Part shown: positions 1-8,370 of the stretch, one piece after another
Layout: each line of letters begins with the position of its first letter
How positions within the stretch are numbered: position 1 is the first letter of the stretch
Assembly (NCBI GenBank): GCA_021776135.1
Contig: JAJFGL010000053.1
Span: forward strand, 1 to 64,000
Direction: 5' to 3'
Origin: Kiloniellaceae bacterium
Lineage (GTDB): Bacteria > Pseudomonadota > Alphaproteobacteria > Kiloniellales > J153
Length of the DNA stretch: 64,000 nucleotides
Program-made: the position numbers and the translations under genes
Notes under the pieces: generated by a model
Databases searched by the model: none
Told to the model about the DNA's origin: nothing
The model's input: the letters and a program-made list of their open reading frames with translations, nothing else

Positions 1-65
1 GGCTTATTCGGCAATAATGGCTGGATCACAGACCACTCAAAATCCGTCAAATCGAAACGCGCCAT
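1..65 (-). mobile_element. IS5-family transposase, N-terminal fragment (runs off the window)
   Basis: Reading leftwards from an ATG at 65, the first residues are MARFDLTDFEWSVIQPLLPN, the usual opening of IS5-family (IS1031/IS427-like) transposases, with a GGGAG ribosome site just upstream. Only about 21 codons lie in the window, so the catalytic DDE domain cannot be seen. The element end should lie between this start and the stop of the next gene at 137, but I could not fix the terminal inverted repeat or target duplication without the other end. Family assignment rests on the N-terminal sequence alone. Confidence 0.75.
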
Positions 66-136
66 GATAATCTCCCTTCAAGGAAGCTTGAATCACATCG
101 CGCGCCGAAATGGAATCCCCTTTATGGGTATGTGAC

Positions 137-418
137 CTAGGGCGCGTCCAGATAGGGCGCCAAGGCCTCGGCCGTCTCCTTGCCGGGGACCACGGGGATG
201 AACTCGAAGCTCACCAGATCGCGCCAGTTCGCGGCCCAGATTTGCAGCAGACGCGGGTCTTCACACGCCATGATCTGAAAACAGCGGTCGCAGTTGGCCT
301 CGACCCAAGAGCCGTGGAAGGCCAGGCCCTCGGGCATCATGCGGCCACGGTCGCGGAAACGGCGGTAAACGGCCAGGGCGTCGCGGTCCTTGAAGCGTTC
401 GATGGTCATATAAAGCAT
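137..418 (-). CDS. DUF3303 domain protein
   Basis: A 93-residue protein starting MLYMTIERFKDRDALAVYRR, with the conserved run PEGLAFHGSWVEANCDRCFQ, matching the DUF3303 family of small cytoplasmic proteins that resemble dimeric alpha-beta barrel folds. The family has no established function. The ATG at 418 lies one base past the stop of the JmjC-type gene, so the two are probably co-transcribed and translationally coupled; a longer frame upstream exists but lies inside the JmjC gene. It is the last gene before the IS5-type element. Family call is good, role unknown. Confidence 0.8.
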   Translation of the reverse strand: MLYMTIERFKDRDALAVYRRFRDRGRMMPEGLAFHGSWVEANCDRCFQIMACEDPRLLQIWAANWRDLVSFEFIPVVPGKETAEALAPYLDAP

Positions 419-419
419 T

Positions 420-1352
420 CTACATTTCCGGCAGTTTGAAGGTGCTGCGCTTAAGCGCCAGACTCTGGCGCAGGTCCTTCGCCGCCGCGAGTCCCTGGTC
501 ATCCAGGGCCATGTGCCGGAATCGCTCCACAAGATCTTGCAGGTGCGCGCGCAACTCGGCCTCCCCCTGGGGCAGGTCCGCGCGGTAGGCCGAGTCGGTG
601 AGCGCCCTTTCCCAGAGGCGGGTCAGCCAATCTAGTCCGCTGGGCTCGCTACACCCGAATGTCAGGTGCAGGGACGCCTCGCTGCTGGCCAGGGCGTCGT
701 GGAATTGCCCGCGCGGTAAATACAGTAGATCGCCGGGCCGCATGGTGAGCTTTGCCCCTACCCGCCCCTTCATGCGGTCGCATTCGGCCTGGGATTCGCC
801 ATAGAAGGCCGGGTGTTCGATCGGGTTGTCCATGCGCCCTTCGTAGATGTTCCAAGCCTTTTCGCCCGCGATTTGCAGAACGTAAACGTCGTGGCGGTCG
901 TAGTGGGAATCGAACGCCGGCTGCGCCTGCCAGGAACAATACACGTTCGCCGACACCTTGGCGCCGAAGCGAAGGGCGATCGCCTCCGCCGCCGCCAAGA
1001 CGCCGCCATGAAGGGTTTCGACGTTATTGAGCACCAGGGATGCGCCGCGCCGCAGCAGGGCCAAAACCTTTTCCGAATCCGGCTGCATGATCTGGCGCTT
1101 TCCGCGGTTGACCGCGGTGCGGGAATAGGCCGCCGCCGGCACCCGCTGGCGGTCGAGAACCAGTTGCAGGGTGTTGGGATCCCAAGCGTCCATGGCCAGC
1201 AGGCCGTTGAGGGCCTCCCAGGAAAATGTCGCCGCGATCTTGTCCGGCGTTCCCGGCACATGCAGGGGCCGGCGATGATAAGTCCCAGTTAAAAATTCAT
1301 CTTCGCTCAGCGGCGCTAGAAGCCGCGCGAAGTCGGAAAGCTTGGCATCCAT
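420..1352 (-). CDS. JmjC/cupin-4 family 2-oxoglutarate-Fe(II) oxygenase (RoxA/YcfD-like)
   Basis: A 310-residue protein of the cupin_4/JmjC family, whose studied bacterial members hydroxylate arginine on ribosomal protein L16. The iron-binding facial triad is visible: His150-x-Asp152 in FDSHYDRHDVYVLQIAG and the distal His218 in YLPRGQFHDAL. The helical C-terminal part after about residue 235 fits a dimerisation/winged-helix region. It is somewhat shorter than E. coli YcfD, and the ribosomal substrate is inferred only by family; other substrates are possible. It follows hdaA after a 17-bp tandem duplication and abuts the DUF3303 gene. The ATG at 1352 is preceded by GAGAGG. Confidence 0.8.
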   Translation of the reverse strand: MDAKLSDFARLLAPLSEDEFLTGTYHRRPLHVPGTPDKIAATFSWEALNGLLAMDAWDPNTLQLVLDRQRVPAAAYSRTAVNRGKRQIMQPDSEKVLALLRRGASLVLNNVETLHGGVLAAAEAIALRFGAKVSANVYCSWQAQPAFDSHYDRHDVYVLQIAGEKAWNIYEGRMDNPIEHPAFYGESQAECDRMKGRVGAKLTMRPGDLLYLPRGQFHDALASSEASLHLTFGCSEPSGLDWLTRLWERALTDSAYRADLPQGEAELRAHLQDLVERFRHMALDDQGLAAAKDLRQSLALKRSTFKLPEM

Positions 1353-1362
1353 TTTTGCCTCT

Positions 1363-1395
1363 CGTGGCGGTGGTTATCGCGTGGCGGTGGTTATC
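1363..1395. repeat. 17-bp tandem duplication between hdaA and the JmjC gene
   Basis: CGTGGCGGTGGTTATC occurs at 1363-1378 and again at 1380-1395, a head-to-tail duplication with a 17-bp period. It overlaps the last codons and stop of hdaA and lies just upstream of the ribosome site of the JmjC gene. It looks like a slippage duplication; no regulatory role can be shown. Confidence 0.8.
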
Positions 1396-2092
1396 TCGTG
1401 CCGGTTTTATCCAGATCGGCCATGACGGCGCGCGCCAAGGGTATGGTGATTTCCCTGCGCTTCGCCAGTGCGGCGCTGTCCAGCGCCTCGACCAGGGCCC
1501 GCGCGGCGGCGAAGGAACGCTCCATGCGCGGCAATAAAAAGCGCACGACATCGCCGGCGACGCGCAACTGCCGGTCGGCGAACAGCTTCACCAAGACCGT
1601 CTCGATCAAGCTATCGTCCGGGGCGGTCAGCTCGATCGCCGGCACCGAGGCCAGGCGGGTCGCCAGATCGCGCGACGCCACGGACCAGCGCGCGGGCGCG
1701 TGGCGGCCAATGAAGAGCATATGGCCGCCACGCGCCACGATCATGTTGTAAAGGTGAAGCAATTTTTTAGCGCTGCCGCCGTCTTCGCCAAGCGCGTCTT
1801 CGATGTTATCGAGGGCGTAAGTCCTGGCCTGGCCTAGAAGCGCCGGCGGTTCCGCCGCCGCCAGCATGGCGCCATCGACAAGCACGGCGCCGCTGGCGGC
1901 GCGCCAAACCTGACACAGGTGGCTTTTACCGCAAGCGGCGGGACCGTGAAGCGCCAGGGCGGCCCCCGGCCAGGCCGGCCAGCGGTCGATCCAGGCGACC
2001 GCGGTCTCGTTGCTGGGGGCGACCAGGAAATCTTCCCGGCCCAAGGCCGGGCGGTGGCTGAGGTCGAAAGCAAGCTGTGCCGTGCCGCTCAT
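1391..2092 (-). CDS. hdaA: DnaA regulatory inactivator HdaA (Hda)
   Basis: A 233-residue DnaA-like AAA+ protein without the DnaA DNA-binding domain. Hda proteins bind the sliding clamp and stimulate ATP hydrolysis by DnaA, preventing re-initiation of replication. The N-terminus carries a clear clamp-binding motif, QLAFDL, at residues 6-11, followed by a Walker A-like LHGPAACGKSHLCQVW. The ATG at 2092 overlaps the stop of perM (ATGA), so the two genes are coupled. The perM-hdaA order is a common alphaproteobacterial arrangement. Confidence 0.9.
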   Translation of the reverse strand: MSGTAQLAFDLSHRPALGREDFLVAPSNETAVAWIDRWPAWPGAALALHGPAACGKSHLCQVWRAASGAVLVDGAMLAAAEPPALLGQARTYALDNIEDALGEDGGSAKKLLHLYNMIVARGGHMLFIGRHAPARWSVASRDLATRLASVPAIELTAPDDSLIETVLVKLFADRQLRVAGDVVRFLLPRMERSFAAARALVEALDSAALAKRREITIPLARAVMADLDKTGTR

Positions 2093-3171
2093 GGCCCGGC
2101 CGCCGTTTCATCGCCACCGCCGCCGCGATAGATGCGGCTGTCCTTGTAGCGGTCGAGGGCGAAACGCACGCCGACCCCGATTATGGCCGTGGCCGGCACG
2201 GCCAGAAGCAGACCGACAAAGCCGAACACCGCGCCCCCTGCCAGGAGCCCGAACATGATCCATACCGGATGCAGGCCCACCCGTTCCCCGATCAAGCGCG
2301 GCGTCAGGACGTTGCCCTCGGCGATTTGCCCGAAGACGAAAATGCCCGCGATAATGGCGATGCGCACCCAGTCGTCGAATTGCACCAGGGCCAACCCGAC
2401 GGACAGCAACAAGCCGATGATCGCCCCGGCGAAGGGGATGAAGGACGCCAAGCCGGCGATCAAGCCGACGATCAGGCCGAACTGCAAATCGGCCAGAGAC
2501 AGGGCGATGGCGTAGAATATCCCCAGGGTCAGGCAAACCAGCCCTTGTCCGCGCATGAACCCGGCAAGACGCTCGTCGACCTCGCCCGCCAGGCGGCGGA
2601 TCGTGGCGGCGTGATCGCGCGGCAGCCAGGACCCTATCGCCGCGACGATCCGGTCCCAGTCGCGCAGCAAATAGAAGGCCACAACCGGGGTGATAATCAG
2701 CAAGGACAGGAGATTGACCAGCGCCACGCCGCCGCTGATCAAGCCGCCAAGCAGACCGGCCGCCCATTCGGCCAGGCGCTCGGCCGAACCGGCCAAGGCG
2801 CCCTGCAATTTCGCTATCGTGTCCGGATCGACCCGCGCTTCGATGACCACGAAGGCCTTGGTCGCGGCGGCCCGCAAGGTCTCGGCGTAGGCCGGCGCGT
2901 TCTCAATCAAGGCGACTAACTGGCCGGCGAGGGCGGGCGCCAGGAGCAAGGCCGCGCTTATAGTCACGAGCAAGAACATCGCGGTCAAGACCGCAGTCGC
3001 CAGGGTGCGCGACAAGCCCCAGGATTCCAGCCGGTCGCAGATCGGATCGAGCAAATAGGCGATCGCCATGCCGGCGACGAAGGGCAGCAAAACATCGCGC
3101 AGGAAAAACAGGCCGAGCGCGAAAACCGCGAAGCCGATCAGCCAAAACCGGATTTGCCGTTCAATCGTCAT
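2089..3171 (-). CDS. AI-2E family transporter / PerM-like membrane protein
   Basis: A 360-residue inner-membrane protein of the AI-2E transporter (UPF0118, PerM) family. It has several hydrophobic segments, including one near the start (FWLIGFAVFALGLFFL), a central pair and a long C-terminal hydrophobic region with the family-typical GNVLTPRLIGERVGLHPVW. The substrate is unknown; family members have been linked to quorum-signal export, permease function and Na+/H+ exchange. I chose the ATG at 3171 (MTIERQIRFW); an in-frame TTG at 3201, three bases after the upstream stop, would add 10 residues. It overlaps hdaA by 4 bases. Confidence 0.85.
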   Translation of the reverse strand: MTIERQIRFWLIGFAVFALGLFFLRDVLLPFVAGMAIAYLLDPICDRLESWGLSRTLATAVLTAMFLLVTISAALLLAPALAGQLVALIENAPAYAETLRAAATKAFVVIEARVDPDTIAKLQGALAGSAERLAEWAAGLLGGLISGGVALVNLLSLLIITPVVAFYLLRDWDRIVAAIGSWLPRDHAATIRRLAGEVDERLAGFMRGQGLVCLTLGIFYAIALSLADLQFGLIVGLIAGLASFIPFAGAIIGLLLSVGLALVQFDDWVRIAIIAGIFVFGQIAEGNVLTPRLIGERVGLHPVWIMFGLLAGGAVFGFVGLLLAVPATAIIGVGVRFALDRYKDSRIYRGGGGDETAAGP

Positions 3172-3205
3172 GCCTGCATCCCGCGAGCGCGTCTGGGTCA
3201 AGAAG

Positions 3206-3772
3206 CTATTTCTCCCGTTCCATCAGGACCGCCATCCAGCCCCATTTAATGACATAGGCGGCGCCCGACAGAAAGGTCGTCGCCCCGACTAAAATCGTGA
3301 GCGCCAGGGTCGCCTCCGCCGCCTGCCAGCCGGACGCCAGTTGCGCCAGAACCGTGCAGGCCAGGACGATCTGCGCCGCGGTGTTGATCTTACTGATATA
3401 GAGCGGGTTCACCTCAAGCGATTGGGTCAGGGTCTGGAACAGAATCGCGCCGCCGATAATCAGAAGATCGCGGAAGACGATCAGGATCACCAGCCACATG
3501 GCGACGCGGTCGAGATAGCCCAGCGTAATAAAGACACTGACCAGTAGCGCCTTGTCGGCCAGGGGGTCGAGAAACTCGCCGATCACGCTCACAGCCTTAA
3601 GGCGCTTGGCGAGAAAACCGTCGAGGGCATCCGATATCCCGGCAGCGACGAACAGCCAGAACGCGGGCACGAATTCACCTAGTAAAATCAGATAGACGGT
3701 GACCGGGACCGCGAGCAAGCGCGCCAGGGTGATGATGTTGGGCAGCAGCGAGAGCGCCCCGCGCGCGGTCAC
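3206..3772 (-). CDS. CDP-alcohol phosphatidyltransferase family protein
   Basis: A 188-residue membrane enzyme with the full family signature: SDALDGFLAKRLKAV then GEFLDPLADK, i.e. D-x2-DG-x2-AK-x8-G-x3-D-x3-D. Such enzymes join a CDP-activated lipid to an alcohol, for example glycerol-3-phosphate in PgsA. This is the second, PgsA-like copy often found between PerM and DUF2066 in alphaproteobacteria; the alcohol acceptor cannot be told from sequence. The likely start is GTG at 3772, which overlaps the stop of the DUF2066 gene (GTGA); the longer in-frame ATG at 3823 would overlap that gene by 55 bases and is less likely. Confidence 0.87.
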   Translation of the reverse strand: MTARGALSLLPNIITLARLLAVPVTVYLILLGEFVPAFWLFVAAGISDALDGFLAKRLKAVSVIGEFLDPLADKALLVSVFITLGYLDRVAMWLVILIVFRDLLIIGGAILFQTLTQSLEVNPLYISKINTAAQIVLACTVLAQLASGWQAAEATLALTILVGATTFLSGAAYVIKWGWMAVLMEREK

Positions 3773-4893
3773 TCGCTGGCCGGGGTACTGGCCGCCGGCG
3801 CGCCGGCGATGCGCAGCAACCACCCTACCGCTTCGTCGTAGGTTAAATCGAGGTCGTTTTGCGACATGGCGAGGGCGAGTTGCTGCTCGTCCCCGACAAA
3901 GCTGATGTCAAGCTCGCCCCGGCCGCGCGACAGGGTCACGATCTCGCTGCGCGCGACGCCCGCGACCCTGCCCAAGCGGCGCCGAATTTTCAGCCAGTCA
4001 GACAGGCCGCTCACAGGCACCGCGACGGTGATGCGCAGCGCCTGGCCGGGGCGCAGGAGATTACGCTGCTTCCAATCCTCCCGCACGCCTTGGGCCACGA
4101 TCCCAATGGCCCGGGCATAGAGGGCCGGCAGGTCTTCCTCCGCCCCCTGGATGAAGGTTTCTATGGTCGTGTTTTGCTGGCGCCGTCCGAAGCGGCTGGT
4201 GCCAATTTGCAGGGAAACCGGGCCCAGTGCGGGGTCGCCGTTTAAGATGGCCTGGGTAATCAGCACATCGTCGGCGCCGTAACGGCGCGCCAGATCGCTC
4301 AGCGCCGCCATCTCGCCATTCAGGGCCTGCTCCGCGTTGATCCCGGCAATGTCGTCCAGATCGCCGAGAGGAACGATCAAGGGGACCAAGGCGCCATCCG
4401 GCGGCCGGGTGGCCCAGGCCGCCCACCAGGGATTGCCTTGCTCCCACAAGCGGGCCTCGTGGGCGGCGCCGAAGATCGGCACCACGGCCACCGGCTTACT
4501 GAGGGTTTCGGCATGGGCGAGGCCGTTGTTGGCGAGGAAGCGGCGGACCGCGCCGGGGTTGAAGCGGACCGTGATATCGGCCAGGTAGCGTACATCCGAG
4601 GTGCGCTCGTTCGCGACCTCGAAATCGGTGACGAATTCCACCACTTGGCGGGGTTCGACCGCCGCCACGGCGGCCATCTCGCCCAGCGGCAGGAGGCGCG
4701 CCATGAGGCGCTGAAAGGCTTCCAACTGTACTTGGGCATGGGCGGCATCGCGGGCCGCGGCGGCGGCATCGGCGGTCACGTCGACCTGAATTCCGCGCAC
4801 GATGAAGGCCTCGGGCGCGCCGAGCGCGCCCCGGGCGGCGGTTATCAGAAGAAGTCCGAACAGTGCCGCGAAAGCGGCGTGGTGAAAGCGCAT
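3769..4893 (-). CDS. DUF2066 domain-containing exported protein
   Basis: A 374-residue protein beginning with a typical signal peptide ([20 protein letters not shown], cleavage probably after the following GALGA), so it is likely periplasmic or envelope-attached. The rest matches DUF2066, a proteobacterial family of unknown function found next to purM and the hda/perM genes. The ATG at 4893 is chosen because it starts the signal peptide; an ATG at 4926 would add 11 residues. It is transcribed divergently from purM, with 69 bases between the two starts to hold both promoters. Confidence 0.8.
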   Translation of the reverse strand: MRFHHAAFAALFGLLLITAARGALGAPEAFIVRGIQVDVTADAAAAARDAAHAQVQLEAFQRLMARLLPLGEMAAVAAVEPRQVVEFVTDFEVANERTSDVRYLADITVRFNPGAVRRFLANNGLAHAETLSKPVAVVPIFGAAHEARLWEQGNPWWAAWATRPPDGALVPLIVPLGDLDDIAGINAEQALNGEMAALSDLARRYGADDVLITQAILNGDPALGPVSLQIGTSRFGRRQQNTTIETFIQGAEEDLPALYARAIGIVAQGVREDWKQRNLLRPGQALRITVAVPVSGLSDWLKIRRRLGRVAGVARSEIVTLSRGRGELDISFVGDEQQLALAMSQNDLDLTYDEAVGWLLRIAGAPAASTPASE

Positions 4894-4962
4894 TGCAAAG
4901 CGCCCCTTATGAAGTATCTTCGCCACCCCTGGCGCACGGCCGGGCCACGGCTTTCATACCCC

Positions 4963-6051
4963 ATGTGGCGGGAGGATGCCATATCTAGCGGAAACGGCCT
5001 GACCTACAAAGACTCCGGGGTCGATATCGAGGCCGGAAATGCCCTGGTCGAGGAGATCAAGCCCCTGGCCCGGGCGACCGCGCGGCCCGGCGCCGAGCCG
5101 GCCCTGGGCGGTTTCGGCGGGTTTTTCGACCTCAAGGCGGCGGGCTACAAGGACCCGCTCCTGGTCGCCGCCAACGACGGGGTGGGCACCAAGGTCAAGC
5201 TCGCGATCGAGGCCGGCAAGCACGATACGGTCGGTATCGACCTGGTCGCCATGTGCGTCAATGATCTGGTGGTTCAGGGTGCGGAACCGCTGTTTTTCCT
5301 GGATTACTACGCCACCGCCAAGCTGGAGCTCGGCGCCGCGCGGGCGGTCGTGGCCGGTATCGCCGCCGCCTGCCGGGAATCGAACTGCGCCCTGATCGGC
5401 GGCGAAACGGCGGAAATGCCGGGCCTCTATGCCCCCGGCGACTACGACCTGGCGGGCTTCGCGGTCGGCGCGGTCGAGCGCGGCGAGGGCCTGACCGGCG
5501 AGAACGTCACCGCCGGCGATGTGGTGCTCGGCCTTGCCTCCAGCGGCTTGCATTCGAATGGGTTTTCCCTGGTCCGCAGAATCGTCGCCAATCTGAATCT
5601 AAAGCTTTCCGATCCGGCGCCTTTCGATCCGTCGCAAAGCCTGGGCGCCGCGCTTTTGACCCCGACCCGGCTTTATGTGGCGTCTTGCCTGGCCGCCTGC
5701 CGCGCCGGGCAGGTCAAGGCCCTGGCCCATATCACCGGCGGCGGCTTGATCGAGAACCTGCCGCGGGTTCTGCCCGCCGGAACCGCAGCCCGGATCGACG
5801 CCCGCTCCTGGCCCCGTCCGGCGGTCTTTCCCTGGCTGGCGCGCAGCGGCGGCGTGACGGCGGCGGATATGGCGCTGACCTTCAACTGCGGCCTCGGGAT
5901 GGCGGTCATTTGCGCGCCCGAGGCGGCGGAAGGGGCAATCGAGACGCTCACGAAACATGGGGAGACAGTGTACCGGATCGGCCGGGTAACCGTCCGCGCT
6001 CCGGGGGCGCCGGCGGTCGAAATCGACGGGCTGGAGACCCTGGGCGGGTGA
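4963..6051 (+). CDS. purM: phosphoribosylformylglycinamidine cyclo-ligase
   Basis: AIR synthetase, the fifth step of de novo purine synthesis: it closes the imidazole ring of FGAM using ATP. The 362-residue length is normal for the family. Visible motifs are [16 protein letters not shown] (residues 15-30), GGFGGFFDL (49-57), [19 protein letters not shown] (71-89) and [12 protein letters not shown]. The start is ATG at 4963; the frame is open well upstream, but homology begins only at LTYKDSGV. The gene overlaps purN by 4 bases and is divergent from the DUF2066 gene. Confidence 0.95.
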   Translation: MWREDAISSGNGLTYKDSGVDIEAGNALVEEIKPLARATARPGAEPALGGFGGFFDLKAAGYKDPLLVAANDGVGTKVKLAIEAGKHDTVGIDLVAMCVNDLVVQGAEPLFFLDYYATAKLELGAARAVVAGIAAACRESNCALIGGETAEMPGLYAPGDYDLAGFAVGAVERGEGLTGENVTAGDVVLGLASSGLHSNGFSLVRRIVANLNLKLSDPAPFDPSQSLGAALLTPTRLYVASCLAACRAGQVKALAHITGGGLIENLPRVLPAGTAARIDARSWPRPAVFPWLARSGGVTAADMALTFNCGLGMAVICAPEAAEGAIETLTKHGETVYRIGRVTVRAPGAPAVEIDGLETLGG

Positions 6052-6656
6052 ATACCGAAGCGCGTTTGCCTGTCGGGGTTATGATCTCGGGCCGGGGCAG
6101 CAACCTTCAGGCCTTGCTCGATGCCTGCAAGGGCGCGGATTTTCCGGCCCGCATCGTTCTCGTGATTTCCGACCGGGCCGGGGCCTTGGGGCTTGAGCGG
6201 GCGCGCGATGCGGGCGTTGACGCCAAGACTTATCCGCGCGGGGACTTCGCCAGCCGCGAAGCCTTTGAAAATGCCATAACCGGGGCCTTCGAGGCCGCCG
6301 GGGTCGAGTTCATTTGCCTGGCTGGCTTCATGCGTCTTCTCTCGGCCGATTTCGTCGCCCACTGGCGCGACCGCCTGATCAATATTCACCCCTCGCTTCT
6401 GCCGGCCTTCAAGGGCCTCGATACCCATGAACGGGCCCTGGCCGCCGGGGTCAAGGAGCATGGCTGCAGCGTCCACTACGTCCGTCCCGAAATGGACAGC
6501 GGGCCCATTCTCGGCCAGGCCGCCGTGCCGGTCTTGCCGGGCGATAGCGCCGAGAGCCTGGCGGCACGGGTGCTGGCGGCCGAGCACGAGTTGTATCCCC
6601 GCTGCCTGCGTCAGATCGCCGAGGGCTCTAGTTCCGCGCCGGCAAGCCTTGGATAA
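6048..6656 (+). CDS. purN: phosphoribosylglycinamide formyltransferase
   Basis: GAR transformylase, the third step of purine synthesis, moving a formyl group from 10-formyl-tetrahydrofolate to GAR. The 202-residue protein starts at a GTG overlapping the purM stop (GTGA). It shows [13 protein letters not shown] (residues 15-27), the catalytic Asn-His in [13 protein letters not shown] and the Asp of the [14 protein letters not shown] block. Its last 29 bases overlap the 3' end of the convergent esterase gene at 6628. Confidence 0.95.
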   Translation: MNTEARLPVGVMISGRGSNLQALLDACKGADFPARIVLVISDRAGALGLERARDAGVDAKTYPRGDFASREAFENAITGAFEAAGVEFICLAGFMRLLSADFVAHWRDRLINIHPSLLPAFKGLDTHERALAAGVKEHGCSVHYVRPEMDSGPILGQAAVPVLPGDSAESLAARVLAAEHELYPRCLRQIAEGSSSAPASLG

Positions 6657-7500
6657 AGGCGTGGGCTTCCGCCATGACCGGCGCCATGCTCTCGAAGCTT
6701 GAGGCCAGGGCCAGGAGAACGCCGGGGTGGCCGACATCGGGAAGGGGCAGGAAACGAACCGCCGCGCCCCGGTCCCGCAAGGCCCTGGTCAGGTCTAGGG
6801 AATTGCGTACCTGGACCGTGGAATCATCAAGACCGTGAATAAGCAGCATGGGCGGTGCATCGGCGCGCGCGAAGGCGGCCGGCCGGGCGTCGTCCGCGCG
6901 CCGCGCGGTGGCGAAAATATCCTTGGTTGTCGGAAAGGTGGTGGGATCGAAGCTGTAGGGCCCGGCCAGGCCGACAAAGCCCAGGATCGCTTTTTCCGGC
7001 ACCCCGGCGGTTTCCAGGTAGCGCCGATCGAGCGCCACCAAGGCGGCGGAATGGGCGCCCGCCGAATGGCCGGCCAGGACCAGCCGCGCCGGATCGCCGC
7101 CGAAGCCGCTCACGTTCCGGTGCACCCAGGCCAGCGCCAGGGCCGCGTCCTCGACGAAGGCGGGAAAGCGGACTTGAGGATACAGGCGGTAGTCGGGAAC
7201 CACGGTGACATAGCCGCGCGCGGCGAAGGCCTCGGCGGCGAAGCGATAGTCTTGCCGGGCGCCGCTTTTCCAGGCGCCGCCGTAGAAGAACACCACGACC
7301 GTCCGCCGCGCATCGGGCTCCCTGGGCCGGTAGATATCCAGCTTGTGCCTTTCGCCGGGGCCGTAGGCAATATCCGCGCTGCGCTCGAAGCCGCCGTTGG
7401 GGACCAGGAAATCGACGGCCTCAAGTGGCGAGCACGCGGATAAAATCGCGGCAAGCGTCAGTATCGCGGCCTTGAGTGCATAGGGGCGGATCATCGCCAT
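6628..7500 (-). CDS. alpha/beta hydrolase lipoprotein (esterase-like)
   Basis: A 290-residue alpha/beta hydrolase with an N-terminal lipoprotein signal: hydrophobic ALKAAILTLAAILSAC with the lipid-accepting cysteine at about residue 23. The oxyanion-hole segment FFYGGAWKSG (71-80), nucleophile elbow GHSAG (Ser146) and a C-terminal Asp and His (LIHGLDDSTVQ, DVGHPGVLLA) complete the triad. It resembles small carboxylesterases of the BD-FAE/HSL-like group; the natural substrate is unknown. The start is ATG at 7500 or 7494. The frame extends further upstream without homology or signal character. Confidence 0.82.
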   Translation of the reverse strand: MAMIRPYALKAAILTLAAILSACSPLEAVDFLVPNGGFERSADIAYGPGERHKLDIYRPREPDARRTVVVFFYGGAWKSGARQDYRFAAEAFAARGYVTVVPDYRLYPQVRFPAFVEDAALALAWVHRNVSGFGGDPARLVLAGHSAGAHSAALVALDRRYLETAGVPEKAILGFVGLAGPYSFDPTTFPTTKDIFATARRADDARPAAFARADAPPMLLIHGLDDSTVQVRNSLDLTRALRDRGAAVRFLPLPDVGHPGVLLALASSFESMAPVMAEAHAFIQGLPARN

Positions 7501-7718
7501 CACTACGCCCGTTTTCCGGGCTGGGATGCAAGCGGCCTTGTCTTCGCCGCCGAGGCGCGGCTTGCCGGGACTATCGCATGGAAGGTTTGGAAGGACGCAA
7601 CGGTGGAACTGCGGCGTTAAATGCGATTGTCCTGCGCGGCTTGCCCGCTGCCCGGTCAATCGAGTATGAGAAGGCGCGGTTGCGCGCGCCGCCGCCACAC
7701 TAGGGAGAGATAAACGCC

Positions 7719-7841
7719 ATGGCCGACGACCAGATGCTCCAAGAACACCGCCAACAATGGCTCGGCTTCGTAAAGCTGATGACCTGGTCGGTGGTTTTGA
7801 CGATCACGGTCCTGGCGGGAATGGCGATCTTCCTGCTCTAA
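7719..7841 (+). CDS. aa3-type cytochrome c oxidase subunit IV (small)
   Basis: A 40-residue protein starting MADDQMLQEHRQQWLGFVKL and ending in one membrane helix (residues 20-40). Short N-terminal polar stretches with a HxxxWxGFxK(L/M) core followed by a single helix are diagnostic of the bacterial aa3-type oxidase subunit IV family (PF07835), a small alphaproteobacterial respiratory subunit. GGGAGA lies 10-15 bases before the ATG. It sits convergent to ndk, 7 bases from its stop, and away from other oxidase genes, as is usual for this family. Confidence 0.85.
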   Translation: MADDQMLQEHRQQWLGFVKLMTWSVVLTITVLAGMAIFLL

Positions 7842-7848
7842 GAGCGAA

Positions 7849-8271
7849 TTAACCCACGATATCGACCTGGGCGAAGAAGTAGGCGATCTCGATCGCCGCG
7901 TTCTCTGCTGAGTCCGATCCATGGGCCGAGTTGGCTTCGATGGATTCGGCGAACTCGGCGCGTATGGTGCCCGGCGCCGCCTTGGCCGGGTCGGTCGCGC
8001 CCATGGCCTCGCGGTTTTTCTCGATCGCGTTTTCGCCCTCCAAGACCTGGATCACGACTGGGCCCGAGGTCATGAACTCGCACAGGCTGGAAAAGAACGG
8101 CCGCTCCCGGTGCACGCCGTAAAAACCTTCGGCCTGGGCCCGGGTCATGAGAATCCGGCGTTGGGCGACCACGCGCAGGCCCGCTTCCTCCAGGCGCGCG
8201 ACGATCTTGCCGGTAAGGTTACGCCGGGTCGCGTCCGGTTTGATGATCGAAAAAGTTCTTGTGATCGCCAT
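7849..8271 (-). CDS. ndk: nucleoside diphosphate kinase
   Basis: A 140-residue NDP kinase that equalises NTP and dNTP pools by a phospho-histidine ping-pong mechanism. The catalytic His117 is in the classic NSAHGSDS motif; the N-terminal [14 protein letters not shown] is the nucleotide-binding start. Length and sequence are ordinary. It has its own likely promoter upstream (8325-8353). Confidence 0.96.
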   Translation of the reverse strand: MAITRTFSIIKPDATRRNLTGKIVARLEEAGLRVVAQRRILMTRAQAEGFYGVHRERPFFSSLCEFMTSGPVVIQVLEGENAIEKNREAMGATDPAKAAPGTIRAEFAESIEANSAHGSDSAENAAIEIAYFFAQVDIVG

Positions 8272-8324
8272 GGCGGGAAGTCTCCTTTAGGCATGGGTAC
8301 ATGCCGGTTCTGGGATTTGGCCGC

Positions 8325-8353
8325 GTTATAGCGGCCAGCCAGGGTTCCGACAA
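8325..8353 (-). promoter_or_regulatory. sigma-70-type promoter of ndk
   Basis: On the minus strand TTGTCG (8353-8348) and TATAAC (8330-8325) are separated by exactly 17 bases, a good match to the housekeeping consensus, 54 bases before the ndk ATG. The leader also holds a small palindrome, GCATGGGTACATGC. Confidence 0.6.
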
Positions 8354-8370
8354 CCGCAGGGGAGAGGGGT

